Shown: positions 26,771 through 40,299 of the stretch, in pieces
How the letters are laid out: each line of letters opens with the position of its first letter
Position numbering within the stretch: position 1 is the first letter of the stretch
From: Adineta steineri
Taxonomy: Eukaryota; Rotifera; Eurotatoria; Adinetida; Adinetidae
Length of the DNA: 64,000 nucleotides
Direction of reading: 5' to 3'
Assembly (NCBI GenBank): GCA_905250115.1
Contig: CAJNOI010000015.1
Location: 809,283-873,282 of the forward strand
Notes under the pieces: generated by a model
Database searches by the model: none
The model's input: the letters and a program-made list of their open reading frames with translations, nothing else
What the model was told of the DNA's origin: nothing
Made by a program: the position numbers and the translations under genes

Positions 26771-29700
26771 TATAAATACTAAATTGGACGGATGGGAAGA
26801 AAAGAATAAAAACTGGAGATTATATAATTGTCAATGACTTGTCTTGAGTTAGATTTTTCTTATTACAGAATCAACCTATAACAAGAGAAACAAGAAAAAA
26901 GCAAGTATTATTGAATCAATTCTACAATACATTAACGTTCTGTTACTGTCTACATCAAGAGAGAAGAGTAATGGAGGCGATCTTCATCTGTCTTGTCTAG
27001 CCTTGCTAACACCAAGTAAGAAAATGATAAACAAGAATTTTATGGTCTCGAAATATAAAAGATTAATTCATCAAATATAATAAAGAAAATCAAACGCGAC
27101 TTAAACTATTACAAAAAATAACAACTAGAAATAAGTGGCTTTCTCTTTCTTTCGTATTTTAATAATAATCGTAAATATTCTTCAATTTTGCTACATAAAA
27201 TAGACAATTGTTTGAATAGTCTAAAAATATCATTCAATATATATATGTGTGTGTGTATGTCAATATTCGAGTGAAATGTATCTCACAATAAAACCATGTC
27301 ATATGCTCGTTTCCATTATTGTCATCATCATTATTCTATTTTGTCAATCTATTCAAGACTTGAGTTACATGATAGAAAGCAAATAAGAAAAAAAAATAGA
27401 AGAAAAAGTAATACTTCTGCGTTCTGTTTTCTGCGATGGTAATAATGGCACACAAGGTTATATGATAGTCGTATATTGAATGAATGAAATAGATGTGTAT
27501 GTGTATTGCGCTAGAAGACCGCGAAAGATGGAGGAAGAAAAGAAAACAAAAAAATGGGCAATGTGTGTTGAATGACGAGCAAAAAAATAACAACGCTTCC
27601 GTTATTGATCAATTCTATCAACGAAGTCAAATCATACTATTGATTGTACAGAAAAAAAATCATACAAACTCCTTCTCATTTAATTAAATAACTACCCCTA
27701 CATACAATACATGTATTGTCATATTTTTATTTCACGTGTATAACAAACCTTGATAAATGCTATGATTAATTTTAGTTCTTGTCGTTTCCAATGAGACATA
27801 CACATACTAATTTGTCTGAAATAAACAAATTATTCATTAGATTTTAATTAGGAAAAAAAACATTGAAGCATTATTATACATATTTAATTTTATTTAAAAA
27901 GAAAATTAATAACATAAATACAAATGCACATAAAATGAGAAATAATTTTAGAAAAAATCGTACGAGATTTTGTAAAATTTAATTATGATCACTATCGTTC
28001 TGAGTAACAAATCTTTCATCGTCACTAACTTTCTTTACTTCTTGAATATTAAGTTAAAAAAGAATAACGAATATTTATTTAAATATACTTCGTCCCTGGT
28101 TTTTAATGTACATAAATAAACTGGTGCATTTATTAAGAAAAAAAAATCTTTTCTTTTCGAACAGTAACATACGATTACCAACACTTGTGTTTAATCTTTT
28201 GAAAAATGAGCAAAAAACATGATGACTCATTGTTTCTTCCGTTTCAAAATAATCTCGTTTATGTTGTTGTTGATATCTTTTAAGCAATGTATCATTTTTA
28301 TTCTCATTATATTTTTCTTTTTTGTTTTATTTAAAAATGATTGATGATTTATCGAATTTGTTTTTTCATTATTTATTATTCTCACTTTCATTTAAACCAT
28401 CCTGGATCTTTTTTCATAATCTTGATGTGAATTTGATGGATAATCTGAATAACTATAATATAGATGTATTGTACTTGATTACCTGTAGGACATGTTTACG
28501 ATCGGAATATTTCAACGAATCATCATCATCTAATAATGGAGAAGAAAAAAAGGTAAAAGTGCAACTGATGTTTTTTTTTCAATTAGTAAAAAAGAACGAT
28601 CACCAGTTGTAATCGATTATTCATGAGAAATATTTTACGTGCAGAAAAAAACCTATGGCTCTCAAAGGAAAAGAAACACATGAATGTTAATAAAAATTTT
28701 GACTAGCGGTTAGAAGATTATAAAAATATGGCTTTCGAACTATATAATAAGGATTCTATGAACGAATTTATATCGATCTTAACTTCTGAGTTTTATTATA
28801 AATTCAAGAGAGAGAGAAAAAAAACGAAACTGTTTGCTTTTATTTCGTGAAAAGAAAGTACAAGTATATCATGATATACTTTTTTGAAATATCTGTCAGT
28901 TTTTTCTTAGTAATAGTTGCTGATATGTTTTACTCAATCATGACAATTTATGAATAAATTTTCTTCGGAAGTTAATCATATGAATAAACAGAGAATTGCC
29001 ATTTTGTTTTTTTAGCTCGATGAACTTTAACTAAACAATAAATCACACCTCAATGAAACTGATATGAGTGAAATCCAAATTATGCTTTACTCACTATTGA
29101 ATTCTATGTGTGTTATATTAAACAGCGCTAGTCATATTTCCTCTATTTATATAAATTTTGGAAATCTTTATCTATTAGAACCAGCATTACCAAGGTCATT
29201 TTTCAAGTCATATCGAAAGTCATGATACTGATCTAAATTCTAAGCTATAGATGTCTTTTTATAGGTTGAATGTTTTCCGAAGTCGAATTGGAATAGAATC
29301 AGATAGACGATATTTGCTTTATCTCTAACATCTGCTTATAGAATTCTAATTCAATGTGCTAATAAATATAGATCATTGGATTGTATTATATTAGATAATA
29401 TTTTGTAAAAACTTTAAAAAAAAGATACAAAAAACATCTTTTTTTGTTTTCGATAAATTTAGTTTTCACATGAGATTATCTCTGTATTTCTCTTGAGATT
29501 TGCATGTTAAATCACGATAAAATACGATCTACTGATTACAACTCATCCATAATTGTAATTAGATTAAATAGAGATTGAAGTAGATTTTTTATACTAGAAA
29601 CCTGTTTATTTATTAATTGAAAAGTACAAGTACGTACGGTTAGAATTCTTAATATTTGTTAATTGTTTTTTGTTTCTTATCTGATCCGTTATACTAATTT

Positions 29701-29814
29701 TTTGTTACACCATTCTCCTATTAAACATATTCAATAATAACAATAAATAAAAAAACAAGGTTCTCTCCACCTTTACTCGATTACCTTTTGCATTAATTTA
29801 TTCTTCATTCATAT
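26771..29814. other. 3-kb gene-poor region
   Basis: No supported gene. ORFs at 27336-27593 (-), 27493-27687 (+), 28075-28287 (-) and 28322-28612 (+) are low complexity or overlap each other and carry no motif. A short (TG)n run lies near 27244-27258. The first few hundred bases probably contain the exchanger promoter. Confidence 0.5.
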
Positions 29815-30592
29815 CTTTATTAAATATAGTTGATATATTTTTACGATGTTCATGCACAGTTAATATAATAAAAACTCCTGCTATTATTATTATATGTTCG
29901 CCTTCATCATCATCATCAAAGACTAAATAAAAAGCAAATTCTGTTTTATTATTTTTTGATGAGTACTGAATAAATACCTTTATATGTGATTACATATCAA
30001 AAACAAATCATAATATTGTTTATCAGTAATACTATGTAATGTAGAATGACGTTGATCATCATCCATTGCAACAAATTTTCGAATAGATTTAATTGCACAC
30101 TAAAAAAGAGAAGATTATTTCAGGATACAGTTTATCTTTGAGTTATATGAATTATGGATGATTTTTTTTCATTTAGTTTTTGCTATTTTGAGATTTTACG
30201 ATTGAAGTTTAGTCAAGTCTAACTGAACTTGTTAAATTCGATTCCTATTCTCGATATTAAATCATTTATATATGTATACAGCATAAGAATTTCTTATCTT
30301 TTTTTTGTTTCAAAATCTAAAGATAAACGGTTCTTTTGAATCCTAACTTACATCGTGCAGTATGTCCCATAGCACTAAATTGTACCACAATATCGTTGTA
30401 GTAGAAATAAAATAAAACTAAATATTAAACTTAAATATATTTATGAATAAATTTTTCTCAAGATCCTCACTTAATGTATCAAGTCGATGGAGATAAGTAT
30501 GAAGTAATGTATGTGCTTTTATAGTAAATGGTGCTTGAAATGATCTTTCTTTTGTTTTCTCTTGTGTTCCTGTTAACTCTTTGAATAACTAA
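29815..30592 (-). pseudogene. Possible decayed fragment of a Sec63-domain (Brr2/SNRNP200-like) helicase
   Basis: Several short minus-strand segments look like exons. At about 30592-30470 one encodes TKERSFQAPFTIKAHTLLHTYLHRLDTL, preceded by TTTAG. At about 30102-30000 another encodes CAIKSIRKFVAMDDDQRHSTLHSITDKQYYDL, also preceded by TTTAG. These resemble two successive parts of the Sec63 region of Brr2-type spliceosomal helicases (the PHxKxxLLLQAH block and the MEDEERNALLQLTDSQ block). A middle piece near 30410-30350 has a GTAAGT donor but does not keep frame with the next. A last piece near 29960-29815 ends in DMNEE and a stop. No helicase motor domain is present. I infer a relic; the match is from memory and weak. 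Confidence 0.35.
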
Positions 30593-30599
30593 ATAAAAG

Positions 30600-32340
30600 C
30601 AAAGAATATTTTTATATAAATATGTTAAAAAATTATTAATTTTCTTTGTCATCAAAAGAAATCTGTCAGAGGGCTGACAGTTAAAACTGAAAACACGATC
30701 ATCATTATATATTATAGAAAAATGCGTAGTATCAATAAGGACATTCTTTTAAAAACAGTACAAAATAGATCAATATACTGAAATGTCATTAAAATAAAAT
30801 ATTTAATCTAACTGATATTATTATCATCGACTATTAACTTACGCTTAGTTATTATTGATGATGCTCGACTAAGAACTATCGAATAAACATGATTAGTATA
30901 AATGAATGATACACAAAAAACAAGTATAATTAATATAATCCAAGCTATTACAAAGTCAATTTTAGTATAATATAAAATATTATAATCGTTGACTAGATAA
31001 GGTAAACATAGAATAGTTATTTAACTATTATGTTAAAATATTTTATTATTTATAATAAAACTATATAGCAGAAATATTTCAAGAGAAATGTAAATTGAAA
31101 CTATATATATACGCAATCAACGGAAATTAGTTTTTCATTGTCAAATATTCTTGTTTGTTTTTAATTGACGTTTTTCTCTAGAAGAAAATCATATTTTTAT
31201 ATTGTTTGTTTTGAAAATTTGTCAATGATTTCTAATAATATATAATTATATTCCTATACATAAAAATTTTTCTATTAGATTTTATTCTGTACTATTAGTT
31301 TGCAATACATTCATCTGTGTGTCATTTGCCTCCATTTCACTAGACATTCTAACACATTACCATTAATCTCTTCTGATCTTAAACCTCAGGGGATATTAAG
31401 GACATAATTTTTGTCAAACATAAAAGCAGATTCACACTACTTATTATCACGGAATATCAGTCAAAAAATAGAAAAATAATGAAGAACTTTCTGCATGTCA
31501 TGTTCTATTGAAAATTCATAATACGGCATTCTTTTAACTATAAATCAAATACTTCTCCTTCATTTTGCTCGAAAGAATCTATTTTCTCTTCATATCAATT
31601 ATAATTCAAAACTTTTTCATACTATATCTTTCAATTAATCTACTATAGAAATATTCATATAGTTTCTTACTTCAATATTACTCTTCATCGTCGATTAGAT
31701 CCATATGTATGCAGCAATTGATGTTTATCGCAATATACCGTAAAATTCAATGTATCATACTTTCTAAATATTGCATAATGAATAAAATTTACATAAATTT
31801 TTTCTTTTTCTTACTTCTTTTTTAAGCCATAATCCCATATGTGGTTGATTGTAAAATTTCTCATTATTTTCATCATATTATAATTGAAAATTTTACATTT
31901 CTATACTCAATTTAACAATAATAATATTATATTTTGTTTTTAATTTCTGTAATGATTATCTGAAGAAGAAAAACAGCAATAATAATTAAAGCACAAATAT
32001 TTATTTGATTAATATTTTTGTTTTGTTTTTTTTTGTTAAATAAGACTGAAACGATTAAATTAAACATAAAACAGTGACAAAAAAAAGAGAGAAAAAAAAG
32101 CAAGCAGAAAATGAAATGCGCTAATCATTTTTTTTTGTTCATTCTTACGAAAAAAATCTGAATAAATAAAAAAAAAGACATGTATCATCACAACAATGAC
32201 AATAAAATCAGACGAATAGATATATTTTGTATACTTTTGTTTTGTTTTGTAAAAGACAAGATAAATTATAGAACAAAATGAAAAAGAAATAAATTTTGCC
32301 CACTGTGCGCGCGTAAATATAAGAAATATTTTTGTTCGGT
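30600..32340. other. AT-rich gene-poor region downstream of myosin VI
   Basis: No ORF of note. A minus segment near 30890-30840 (HVYSIVLSRASSIITKR, ending at a GTAAGT) might be one more exon of the relic to its left. Otherwise nothing is seen. Confidence 0.4.
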
Positions 32341-35300
32341 TTATTTATAATTTTGAAGTAATTGAACAACATATTTCGAACTAACTTGTGAGAAATGCGT
32401 ATTTAAATATTTTTGACCATTATGTTTGAGCCATTCTTGTTCAAAATCTTTTTCAAGAATTTCAGCACCTTTTTTCGATGTTAAACCTGTTTCATCTAAA
32501 CTTAATTCACACATATTCATATCATCAACACCTGCAACAAGAAGTACTGCGTCTTTATTTGGATGAATCTCCATTTGACGAGCAATCCATTTATCTAAGA
32601 AGAAAAAAAGATTTGTTTTTTTTGAACGAATTTCAAAAGATAGTATTGATTTAGGCTTACCATCAAAATGTGCATACCACCAGCCTTTCTTTTTTTGATC
32701 ACTATTTGTATCGCGATTTTGATCATTAGGACGAACAAATGGTATACGAAAATAACGTTGCTCTGGTGTTTTCCCACTACTAGCTTTTTTTGAACTAGCA
32801 CTTGGTGTTGTCGTTGCTTGTGCGCCTCTTTTAACGGTTTCACTTGATGCTGATTTACTAAGAGCTGATGCAGATGGAGGAGGTGCTTTAAAAAGAAAAT
32901 ATTGATAAGAATATCAGTGAAAATAAATAAAACAAAATTTATTTATGTTTGCGTTTTGAAAAAAGACTTTTCTATTATGAATAATTATATGCTCATTTGG
33001 AATAAAATGGATTAGTAATTATAACAGTGTGAAAAATATATAGTCAGTGTTTTATCCAGATTTCCTTTTTCGGGTGGGCGCCGCCCACTCAGTTCACCGG
33101 TTAGATAAAACCCTGTATATAATAGATTCTTTCTTAATGTTTATCCAGCCGATGAGTGAAAATATATTTTATTCATAGGAAAACAAGTTCTTTATACGTG
33201 TAGTTGAGTGAATTATTAAACTTACCATTATTTAAAATATCAGTTGGAGCTCGTTCTTCATCCATTTCATCCATTTTATCATCTCCGGCCGATGGATTTT
33301 TTCCTTTTCGATTTTTTGATTTCCATGCATGATAAGCTTTTAAACGTCTATGAAATTCTTCTTTACATGCTTCAAGTAATTCCAAGTCTAATATAAATAT
33401 CATATTAAAAGAAACTATTCTGCTTTTAAAATGTATTTATTTACCACAAGATGTATTAATAAGATCACGTAGTTGAGCATATGTATGTTTCGTTAAATCA
33501 AATTTTTGATTAATAACAGGACGGCGTGTTCGTTGTAAATGTGGTAAATCAGCTTCACTACCTGTTTCTAAAGCAAGACGTCGTGCTAAATCATAATCAC
33601 GACGTTCACGTTCATTCATTTCAGCTAAACGAGCATCTTCAGCCGATTCTTTTGCTTGACGTTCTTGCTATAAAATAACAAAAGATTTTTTTTTCTTAAT
33701 AAACGATAAATTATTTCTTAATTCTTACTTGACGTTTTGTTTCTTCAGCAGCAAGTTTACCTTTAAACTGTTCTTCTTCTTTTTGACGTTGTGCAATAAT
33801 TGTACGTCTAAATTAAAAGAAGATTTATATTCAATAAGAACTAAAAGATTTATTGAATATTTACTGTCGAAATTCATCTTTTTCTTCCTGTACACGTTTT
33901 TCTTCAGCAACTTTTTTATTTTTTTCACGTTCAAGTTCCACCTAAATATTCAATAAAAAATTATTTTATTTTAATGATTTTATTTTTTTTTACTTGAATT
34001 TTTTTTAAACGTTCTTCTTCTTCCTTTATTTCTTGTTCAGCAAGAACTTGTTTTAATCGACGAAATTCACGGTCAATTGAAGTAACAAGATCATTATATG
34101 CATTATCAATTTGTACTGATGTCATAGATGTATTCTAAAATGAAGATTAAATTTAATACAATTATAACTCTACTGTTTACTTTTAGAATTCGAATTATTT
34201 ACTAATCTGACATAAATTAATTTATATTGATAGACAGAAGAAACTTCAGACATGAAATATCTTGAAGTTTCATGGTATTTTATAAAGTTTACTAATTGGC
34301 ATTGAAGTGTGCCAAACGACGAAATAGTTACTTGATTTGTGTTGGAATGTCTAACGGTTATTTACAATCAATATTTCGAGCTCTCTTCATAAAAGTGCCA
34401 TTTAGTACTAAGCTGGTGCTCAAATAAATATATCCAAAATAAGACTATATTCAAACAACTAACTTAATCATTTCACAATGTCAATAATATTCTTCCAAAA
34501 CTACTTGAGTACTTAGAAAATGTGTGGAGACGTTCGTATATTGATTTCAGAACGATCTCTAATATTTGTTTCTATATTTTAATAGTTCAAAGAAACAAAT
34601 AAAAATCTTGATCATTGTCCAGTAGTATCGCAAAACAAGAAAAAGAATACGATTCAGCATATTTCTTTTTGTTTTCATCTTATTCAAATATCTACTGTAC
34701 TAAAAGAAGAGATGGACTCATCTTTTCTTCTCTACAAATCAAATTCGTTTTGCCTCTAGACATGTTCTTATAATCTTCATTATACTAATGTCCAATTATC
34801 TGTTATAAAATCAAAAAATATACTTACTGTAATATCATTAATCAATTGGTCGATTCTTTGTCTTAATTGCTGTACTTGTTTATGTACTTGTTCTTTATTA
34901 GCTTTCATTTGTCCAGCAATTTTTTCCATAGATGCAGCTTGTTCATGTAATGCTTTAACTTTAACTAAACCACGAATTCTATAGAAAAAACAAAAACATC
35001 CAATAAATTTATATTGAAAAAAGAATATTCTATATTTACCGTGGTGCATAACGTTTATAAACTAAACGCATACGAATATGACTTTGAATATCGATTAAAC
35101 ATTGACGTCGATATAAAATTTTATTTTTAACTAAATAATAAAATTTAGATTTAATCGTTAAAAATTTTATTAAGTTTAATTTACGTTTAATAACTGATAA
35201 AACACACCATTGTGCTTTTTTCCATCGTGTCCATAAAAGCCATTTTTTAACTTTTGCTATAAGTGCAGCTAAACTTTTCGGATCAGATTTCATAAGTTCA

Positions 35301-38300
35301 TCAAATTCAGCAAATTTTCCCGGACGAAAAAAAACTTTTGTTAAACCAAATTTAAAATCCGAATCACGAAGATTCAATGCTTTAAATAAAGCTTTACAAA
35401 AAAGACGTGGATCAAGTCGAGCTAATTCTCTTGGTAAATATGATTTATACATTGAATATAAATCAGAAAATTGTGTACGAGATGGAAAACCTTGTTGCAT
35501 TAAATCCAATACGGATACCATACCTTTTGTAAACAAAATAAAAGATAATTAGGTTTAATCCAAAAGCAAACATTTTTTTGTTACTTACCACTACATTGTA
35601 ATTGATTTAGAATTTGACCACCTTCGAATAGATTTGGAACCATTTTAAGATTTGGTTTGATACAACGAATGAAACTAATGCCCTTTTAAGAAAAAATACA
35701 AAATAGTATTAGTTAACTTAGAAGTATCGTATATCGAAAAATGTCCAGAGATTTTCTATCAATATCTTCGATACTAATATAATTGATTTATTAACTTACA
35801 GTACTGCGTAATTTAAACATAAGATCAGCTAATTGTGAACGAAATTTTGACCCAACAGAACTAAAATTTAATCTTCCCGCTGATTGTTCACGTTCAGGTG
35901 CTTTTGGAAATAAATTTTTAATAAATGCATTTTTACATTCTTGAACAAGAATAAGAAGTGATGCGTGTAATGCATCATTATTTTTTTCAATAAATTGTGC
36001 CTAAAAAATATCATATGATCAACAAACATTTTACATAAGACCTTAACATACTGTTGAATAAACCACACTACCAGCAAAATGTTGAACTAAAAATCCTTCA
36101 TCATCACGAATTTCACGTGCTGAACGTAATTTAGATTTTCTTGGAAACTAAATACAGAAATGAATAAAAAGCATACAACTTCAATTATTCCTTACATCAA
36201 GTCTTGGATGACCTTTATTACGATTATGTACTTCTGTTGTAAAATGTTCAGGTCTTGGAGTCGGTAATTTACTTTCTTCATCTAATAAATCGAAACAACC
36301 TGTTGTTTTTGCTTCGATTAAATCTAAATATGATAGAATTATATAAATATGGATTTAACAAGTAAATGAAAATAAAACTGAACAAAAACACTTTTATTTA
36401 TCATGCAAATAAAAGAAAGCTGGAGGAAGAATCATGCTGACTTCCAAACGTTTATTTTTTATATGCATATAAATATTGTGCAAAAAGAAAAGCAAAAAGG
36501 GTTATGGCCAATTTGTTTTAAGTGACGTATAAGCTGAATTTTATCTTCTATTTTTAGAAAAACGAATGCAGTTTTTTAATTGATTTCTTTGTTTATAGAT
36601 TAATTCATATGAAAGATGAATTTAATCAAGTTTTTACTATATTTTGAATCCTTTGAAAATCCGTATAATAATCCCCTAAAACTGCTGAATAGTATACCTC
36701 TGCTATCTCAAGTTTATCGACTATAAAAACAACTTAATGTATATGTGACATACAAAATATTTTTTTGATTCTTTCAACTAATTAATTTTTTTTCTCCTCT
36801 TTTCATTGATACGATATCCTTCAGTCATTCCATTGTTCGAAATACTCATATGTCACATATCTTTTATCACGGTCATGCAAAATACACAAGTACACACACA
36901 CACGCACAAGACTGTAGTTATTAAAATAAAACAAAGTAAACTTTCGCCCCTACCAGGCTCCTGTTTAATGTAAAAGAAAGAAGAAAATAAAAGACGATAA
37001 ACAGATATGAAAAAGTTTTTCATTAACATACCAATGCAATCTTGATTATCAATATAATTAATTTTTTTTAAACCAAGACCTTCTTTATCATATAATAATT
37101 GTTCTTCTTTAAGTATACGTTCATTAAAAAATTGTTGTAATTTTTCATTACAATAACTAAAAAAAAGATATGATCAGAAATACTTTGTTTTTGAAATCAT
37201 TTATTATTGATTTACTTAATACAAAATTGTTCAAATGAATTTACAGGAAAATATTCAAAACCAGCAATATCAAGAATGCCAATATATGATTGCGATGAAC
37301 TAAATGGTATTGATTTATTAATAAAAATAACAATTTGCTCAAATAATCGAACATAAATCGATTTTGCTAATGCATCACGTGCATTTTGAGCTTCATGAAC
37401 TTTCAATGGAACACTATTTATAGGGTAAAATCAATAGATTTTATGTTTATAAATCAAATTTTACATACGGTATAACAGTTCCTTTACTACTACTCGTTGT
37501 TTTTGTCATTAAAATTCTTGTTACTAATGCATTACGTAAATCACGCTGATCTAATCCAAGCATTTCAGCTGTTGTAATTAAAGATTGTTCAGTTTTGTAT
37601 GATATTCTACAACCACCTTTTGTACTTTCGGGATCATCTTCAAAATTAATATTTCCAAGATGTAAAACAGCTGCAACAGTACTATAAATATCTAATTTAT
37701 TTTGTTCAGTTAAACCCATTTGAGTCATTGACTGATCACATTGATTAAAATCATTCACATCATCTAATTGTGGATCACGTAATGCACCTTTAGATACAAA
37801 CTAAAGAAAAAACAAGAATTGTATAAAATTCAAGTTATTCAGAAATCAAAACTAAAGGGTAACAATAATGAAAGCTACAGAAATAAATCTTACATCAACA
37901 GATTCTTTCTAATATATTAAAAAATAATGAAAAAAAAAGTTCTGATTTTTTTTTCTTCGAATAGTTAAACTCACGTCTTGACTTCGACGATTTTTTGGCA
38001 AAGCCTTTTCTGTTTGATTATTACAAAAATATTGTGTACAACCACGATTAAGATACTAAACAAAAAACAAAATAATCAAAAAACAAAATTCTTATTTTTT
38101 TACAAACATGAAAACTATCTGGTGATGTAAGTCGTAATGCACTACGAATATTTTCCGATGCACCAGCACATAAACGATAAAATATATGATAATTTCGTTC
38201 ATCTTTTGATTGAACACATATACGGGATTTTTCAAGTAGATAATGTGATATATAACCACCAACAACATGATGCTAAATAAAGAAATATAATTCCATGATT

Positions 38301-39889
38301 TTCTTTTTCATTTATTTGTTATACTTTATCATTAAAATGAACTTCAATAAATTTACCAAAACGACTGGAATTATTATTTCGAGTTGTTTTAGCTAGAAGG
38401 AAATTTATGTTTTATTATATAGAGATATTTTTTTCTAATTTACCATTGCCAAATGCTTCTAATAATGGATTAGCTAAAATACAAGATTTTAATAAATAAG
38501 AGAAAATATTGAATTTAATCGAGCTTATTACATTTATTTATACGATCTTCAATTTGACCATTATGTGCACCATATGATTCCGTTAAATATTGTAAAACAT
38601 ATTTAGCTGATTCAGTTTTTCCTGTTATATATATATATATATATGTATACAAATAAAATTGATACGATAATAAATTAGTATTACAAACCAGCTCCTGATT
38701 CGCCTGATATGACTATCGATTGACTTTGTTTAACAGTTCGCATATCGCGATAGGCTTTGTCACCTTAGAGGAAAAACAAATACAAGATTTTATTAATAAA
38801 ACTTTTTCTTCATATTTAAATTTCATTTTGACATATTGATGGATTTATTATATAGACAAATTTAAAGCTAAATATAACCTTATAGATTAAAATTTGAAAG
38901 GATTCATATCTCTTTAATAAACATCATTTATTGGATTTTGATAACCTTTAACAAATATTTTTGAGATGGATTAGTAGTTTAAAAGCCTTCGAAAGAATGT
39001 CGTCGATCAATTTATGATATTTAAATTCACAAAATTTTTTTCACTAATTCTCATAATATATCAGTCATTTAACATCACATATACATAATGTAAGCAAACA
39101 GTAATTTGATCATTTTATGTAATGAAATGTGATCGGTTAGAATTTAAATCAAGTCACTTCTTCTTTTTTTTCTTCTTTCGGTCAGTTAAATGTTAATTTG
39201 ATAAGACATTCTTTCTGATAAAAAAACAAGATTTTTATCTTATATTGTTTTATCCCTTTAAAAACAATGACTCATATTATCAATTTTCTTATCTCTACTT
39301 CCTTTGCAAAAGTTAGAAAGATCTTACCAATTGCATAAACATGTGGTGGCATTGTACCCAGTGATTTTCCATTATAACGTTTAATTGTCTCATTAGAATA
39401 AAGACCAGACAATTCTTTATAAGGATTAATTGCAATTAAAATATTTGCAACATAAGTCTAAAGAATAAAATTAAAAATCTTTTTTTTGTTGTCTTCTAAT
39501 TTAATTCTTACATAAATCCGATCTGCCTTATAACGACGACGAACATTATTCAATAGAGTTGCTTCATTGAGATACATAAGAGCACCTTAAAGAAAATAAA
39601 TTCAATTGAAGAAATATGAATTCAAATAAATACAAACAATTATCATCAACATCTTTATCATATTCTTCTGTTTGAAATACCGAATCATACAATACAACTA
39701 ATGTCTATGAAAAAAAGGATATAGAAATTAATTAATTTGTTATTTAGAGAATAATTTTCTTCAAACCTTTCTATTATCAATTAGTTGTACAGTAAGATTA
39801 TCTGAACCAATATCACTTATTTTACCAAGAAGAAATCCATGTTCACTATCACGTACCCAAATGGATTTATTACCATTGAGTGCAAACAT
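32341..39889 (-). CDS. MYO6: Myosin VI, minus-end-directed unconventional myosin heavy chain, roughly 25 coding exons
   Basis: The start ATG is at 39889 ([19 protein letters not shown]), with first exons 39889-39767, 39704-39638 and 39585-39512. The stop is at 32341. Myosin VI carries endocytic and Golgi cargo toward actin minus ends. The P-loop GESGAGKT is split by a phase-1 intron near 38695/38621. The exon near 37400-37216 carries [12 protein letters not shown] and [22 protein letters not shown]. The converter ([22 protein letters not shown]) is followed by [14 protein letters not shown], the reverse-gear insert and calmodulin-binding neck specific to class VI. A charged helix region (34138-33447) precedes the cargo-binding domain, with [46 protein letters not shown] and [20 protein letters not shown]. 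No disabling change was seen. Longer introns (about 0.5-0.7 kb) occur at 34139-34800, 36330-37030 and 38767-39330. I did not fix every exon edge. Confidence 0.95.
33045..33115. mobile_element. 71-bp hAT-like MITE in a myosin VI intron
   Basis: The ends are CAGTGTTTTATC (33045-33056) and GATAAAACCCTG (33104-33115), terminal inverted repeats matching at 11 of 12 positions with a hAT-style CAGNG start. Flanks are TATATAGT (33037-33044) and TATATAAT (33116-33123), an 8-bp target duplication with one mismatch, the length used by hAT elements. The core contains a GC-rich palindrome GTGGGCG-C-CGCCCAC at 33074-33088, unlike the AT-rich surroundings. It has no coding capacity. Confidence 0.7.
36884..36908. 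repeat. (AC)n microsatellite in myosin VI intron
   Basis: Short AC-rich run interrupted once by G, inside the long intron at about 36330-37030. Confidence 0.6.
38626..38644. repeat. (AT)n microsatellite in myosin VI intron
   Basis: Alternating AT run directly beside the acceptor of the exon that completes the P-loop. Length variation here could affect splicing. Confidence 0.7.
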
Positions 39890-40299
39890 AGCAACAATTT
39901 GAAATAGCTACAATTTTGACTATACTGTAAAATATCTATAATATATATTGAATGTCGAAGTAAGAAGAGAAGTAAATATTGATCGAACGAGAGTAAAACA
40001 CGCCCGATGGATATCTGAGTAAACATCTCATCATTAGACATTTTTTTCTAATCGTGACACTTAGAAATATATCTTATTGGACAATATATATTGACAAATC
40101 AATGAAGATTAAATAGGAAAAGATGTTTAGTTTTAATCTGTTACAAATTTTATATTCTTAGAAACGAATTTTTAGAATTTAGATTAAATTTTATTGTTAA
40201 ATTAATAATTCATACATTACCATTGACTGTAGCGCTCTCAAAGAAAAATTGAATATTGTATATTGAAATTATTTCTTTTCTTTACATAATTGATTTTTA

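Noticed and set aside
27336-27687. Overlapping ORFs in the gene-poor region
   Set aside because: Low complexity, opposite strands overlapping, no motif.
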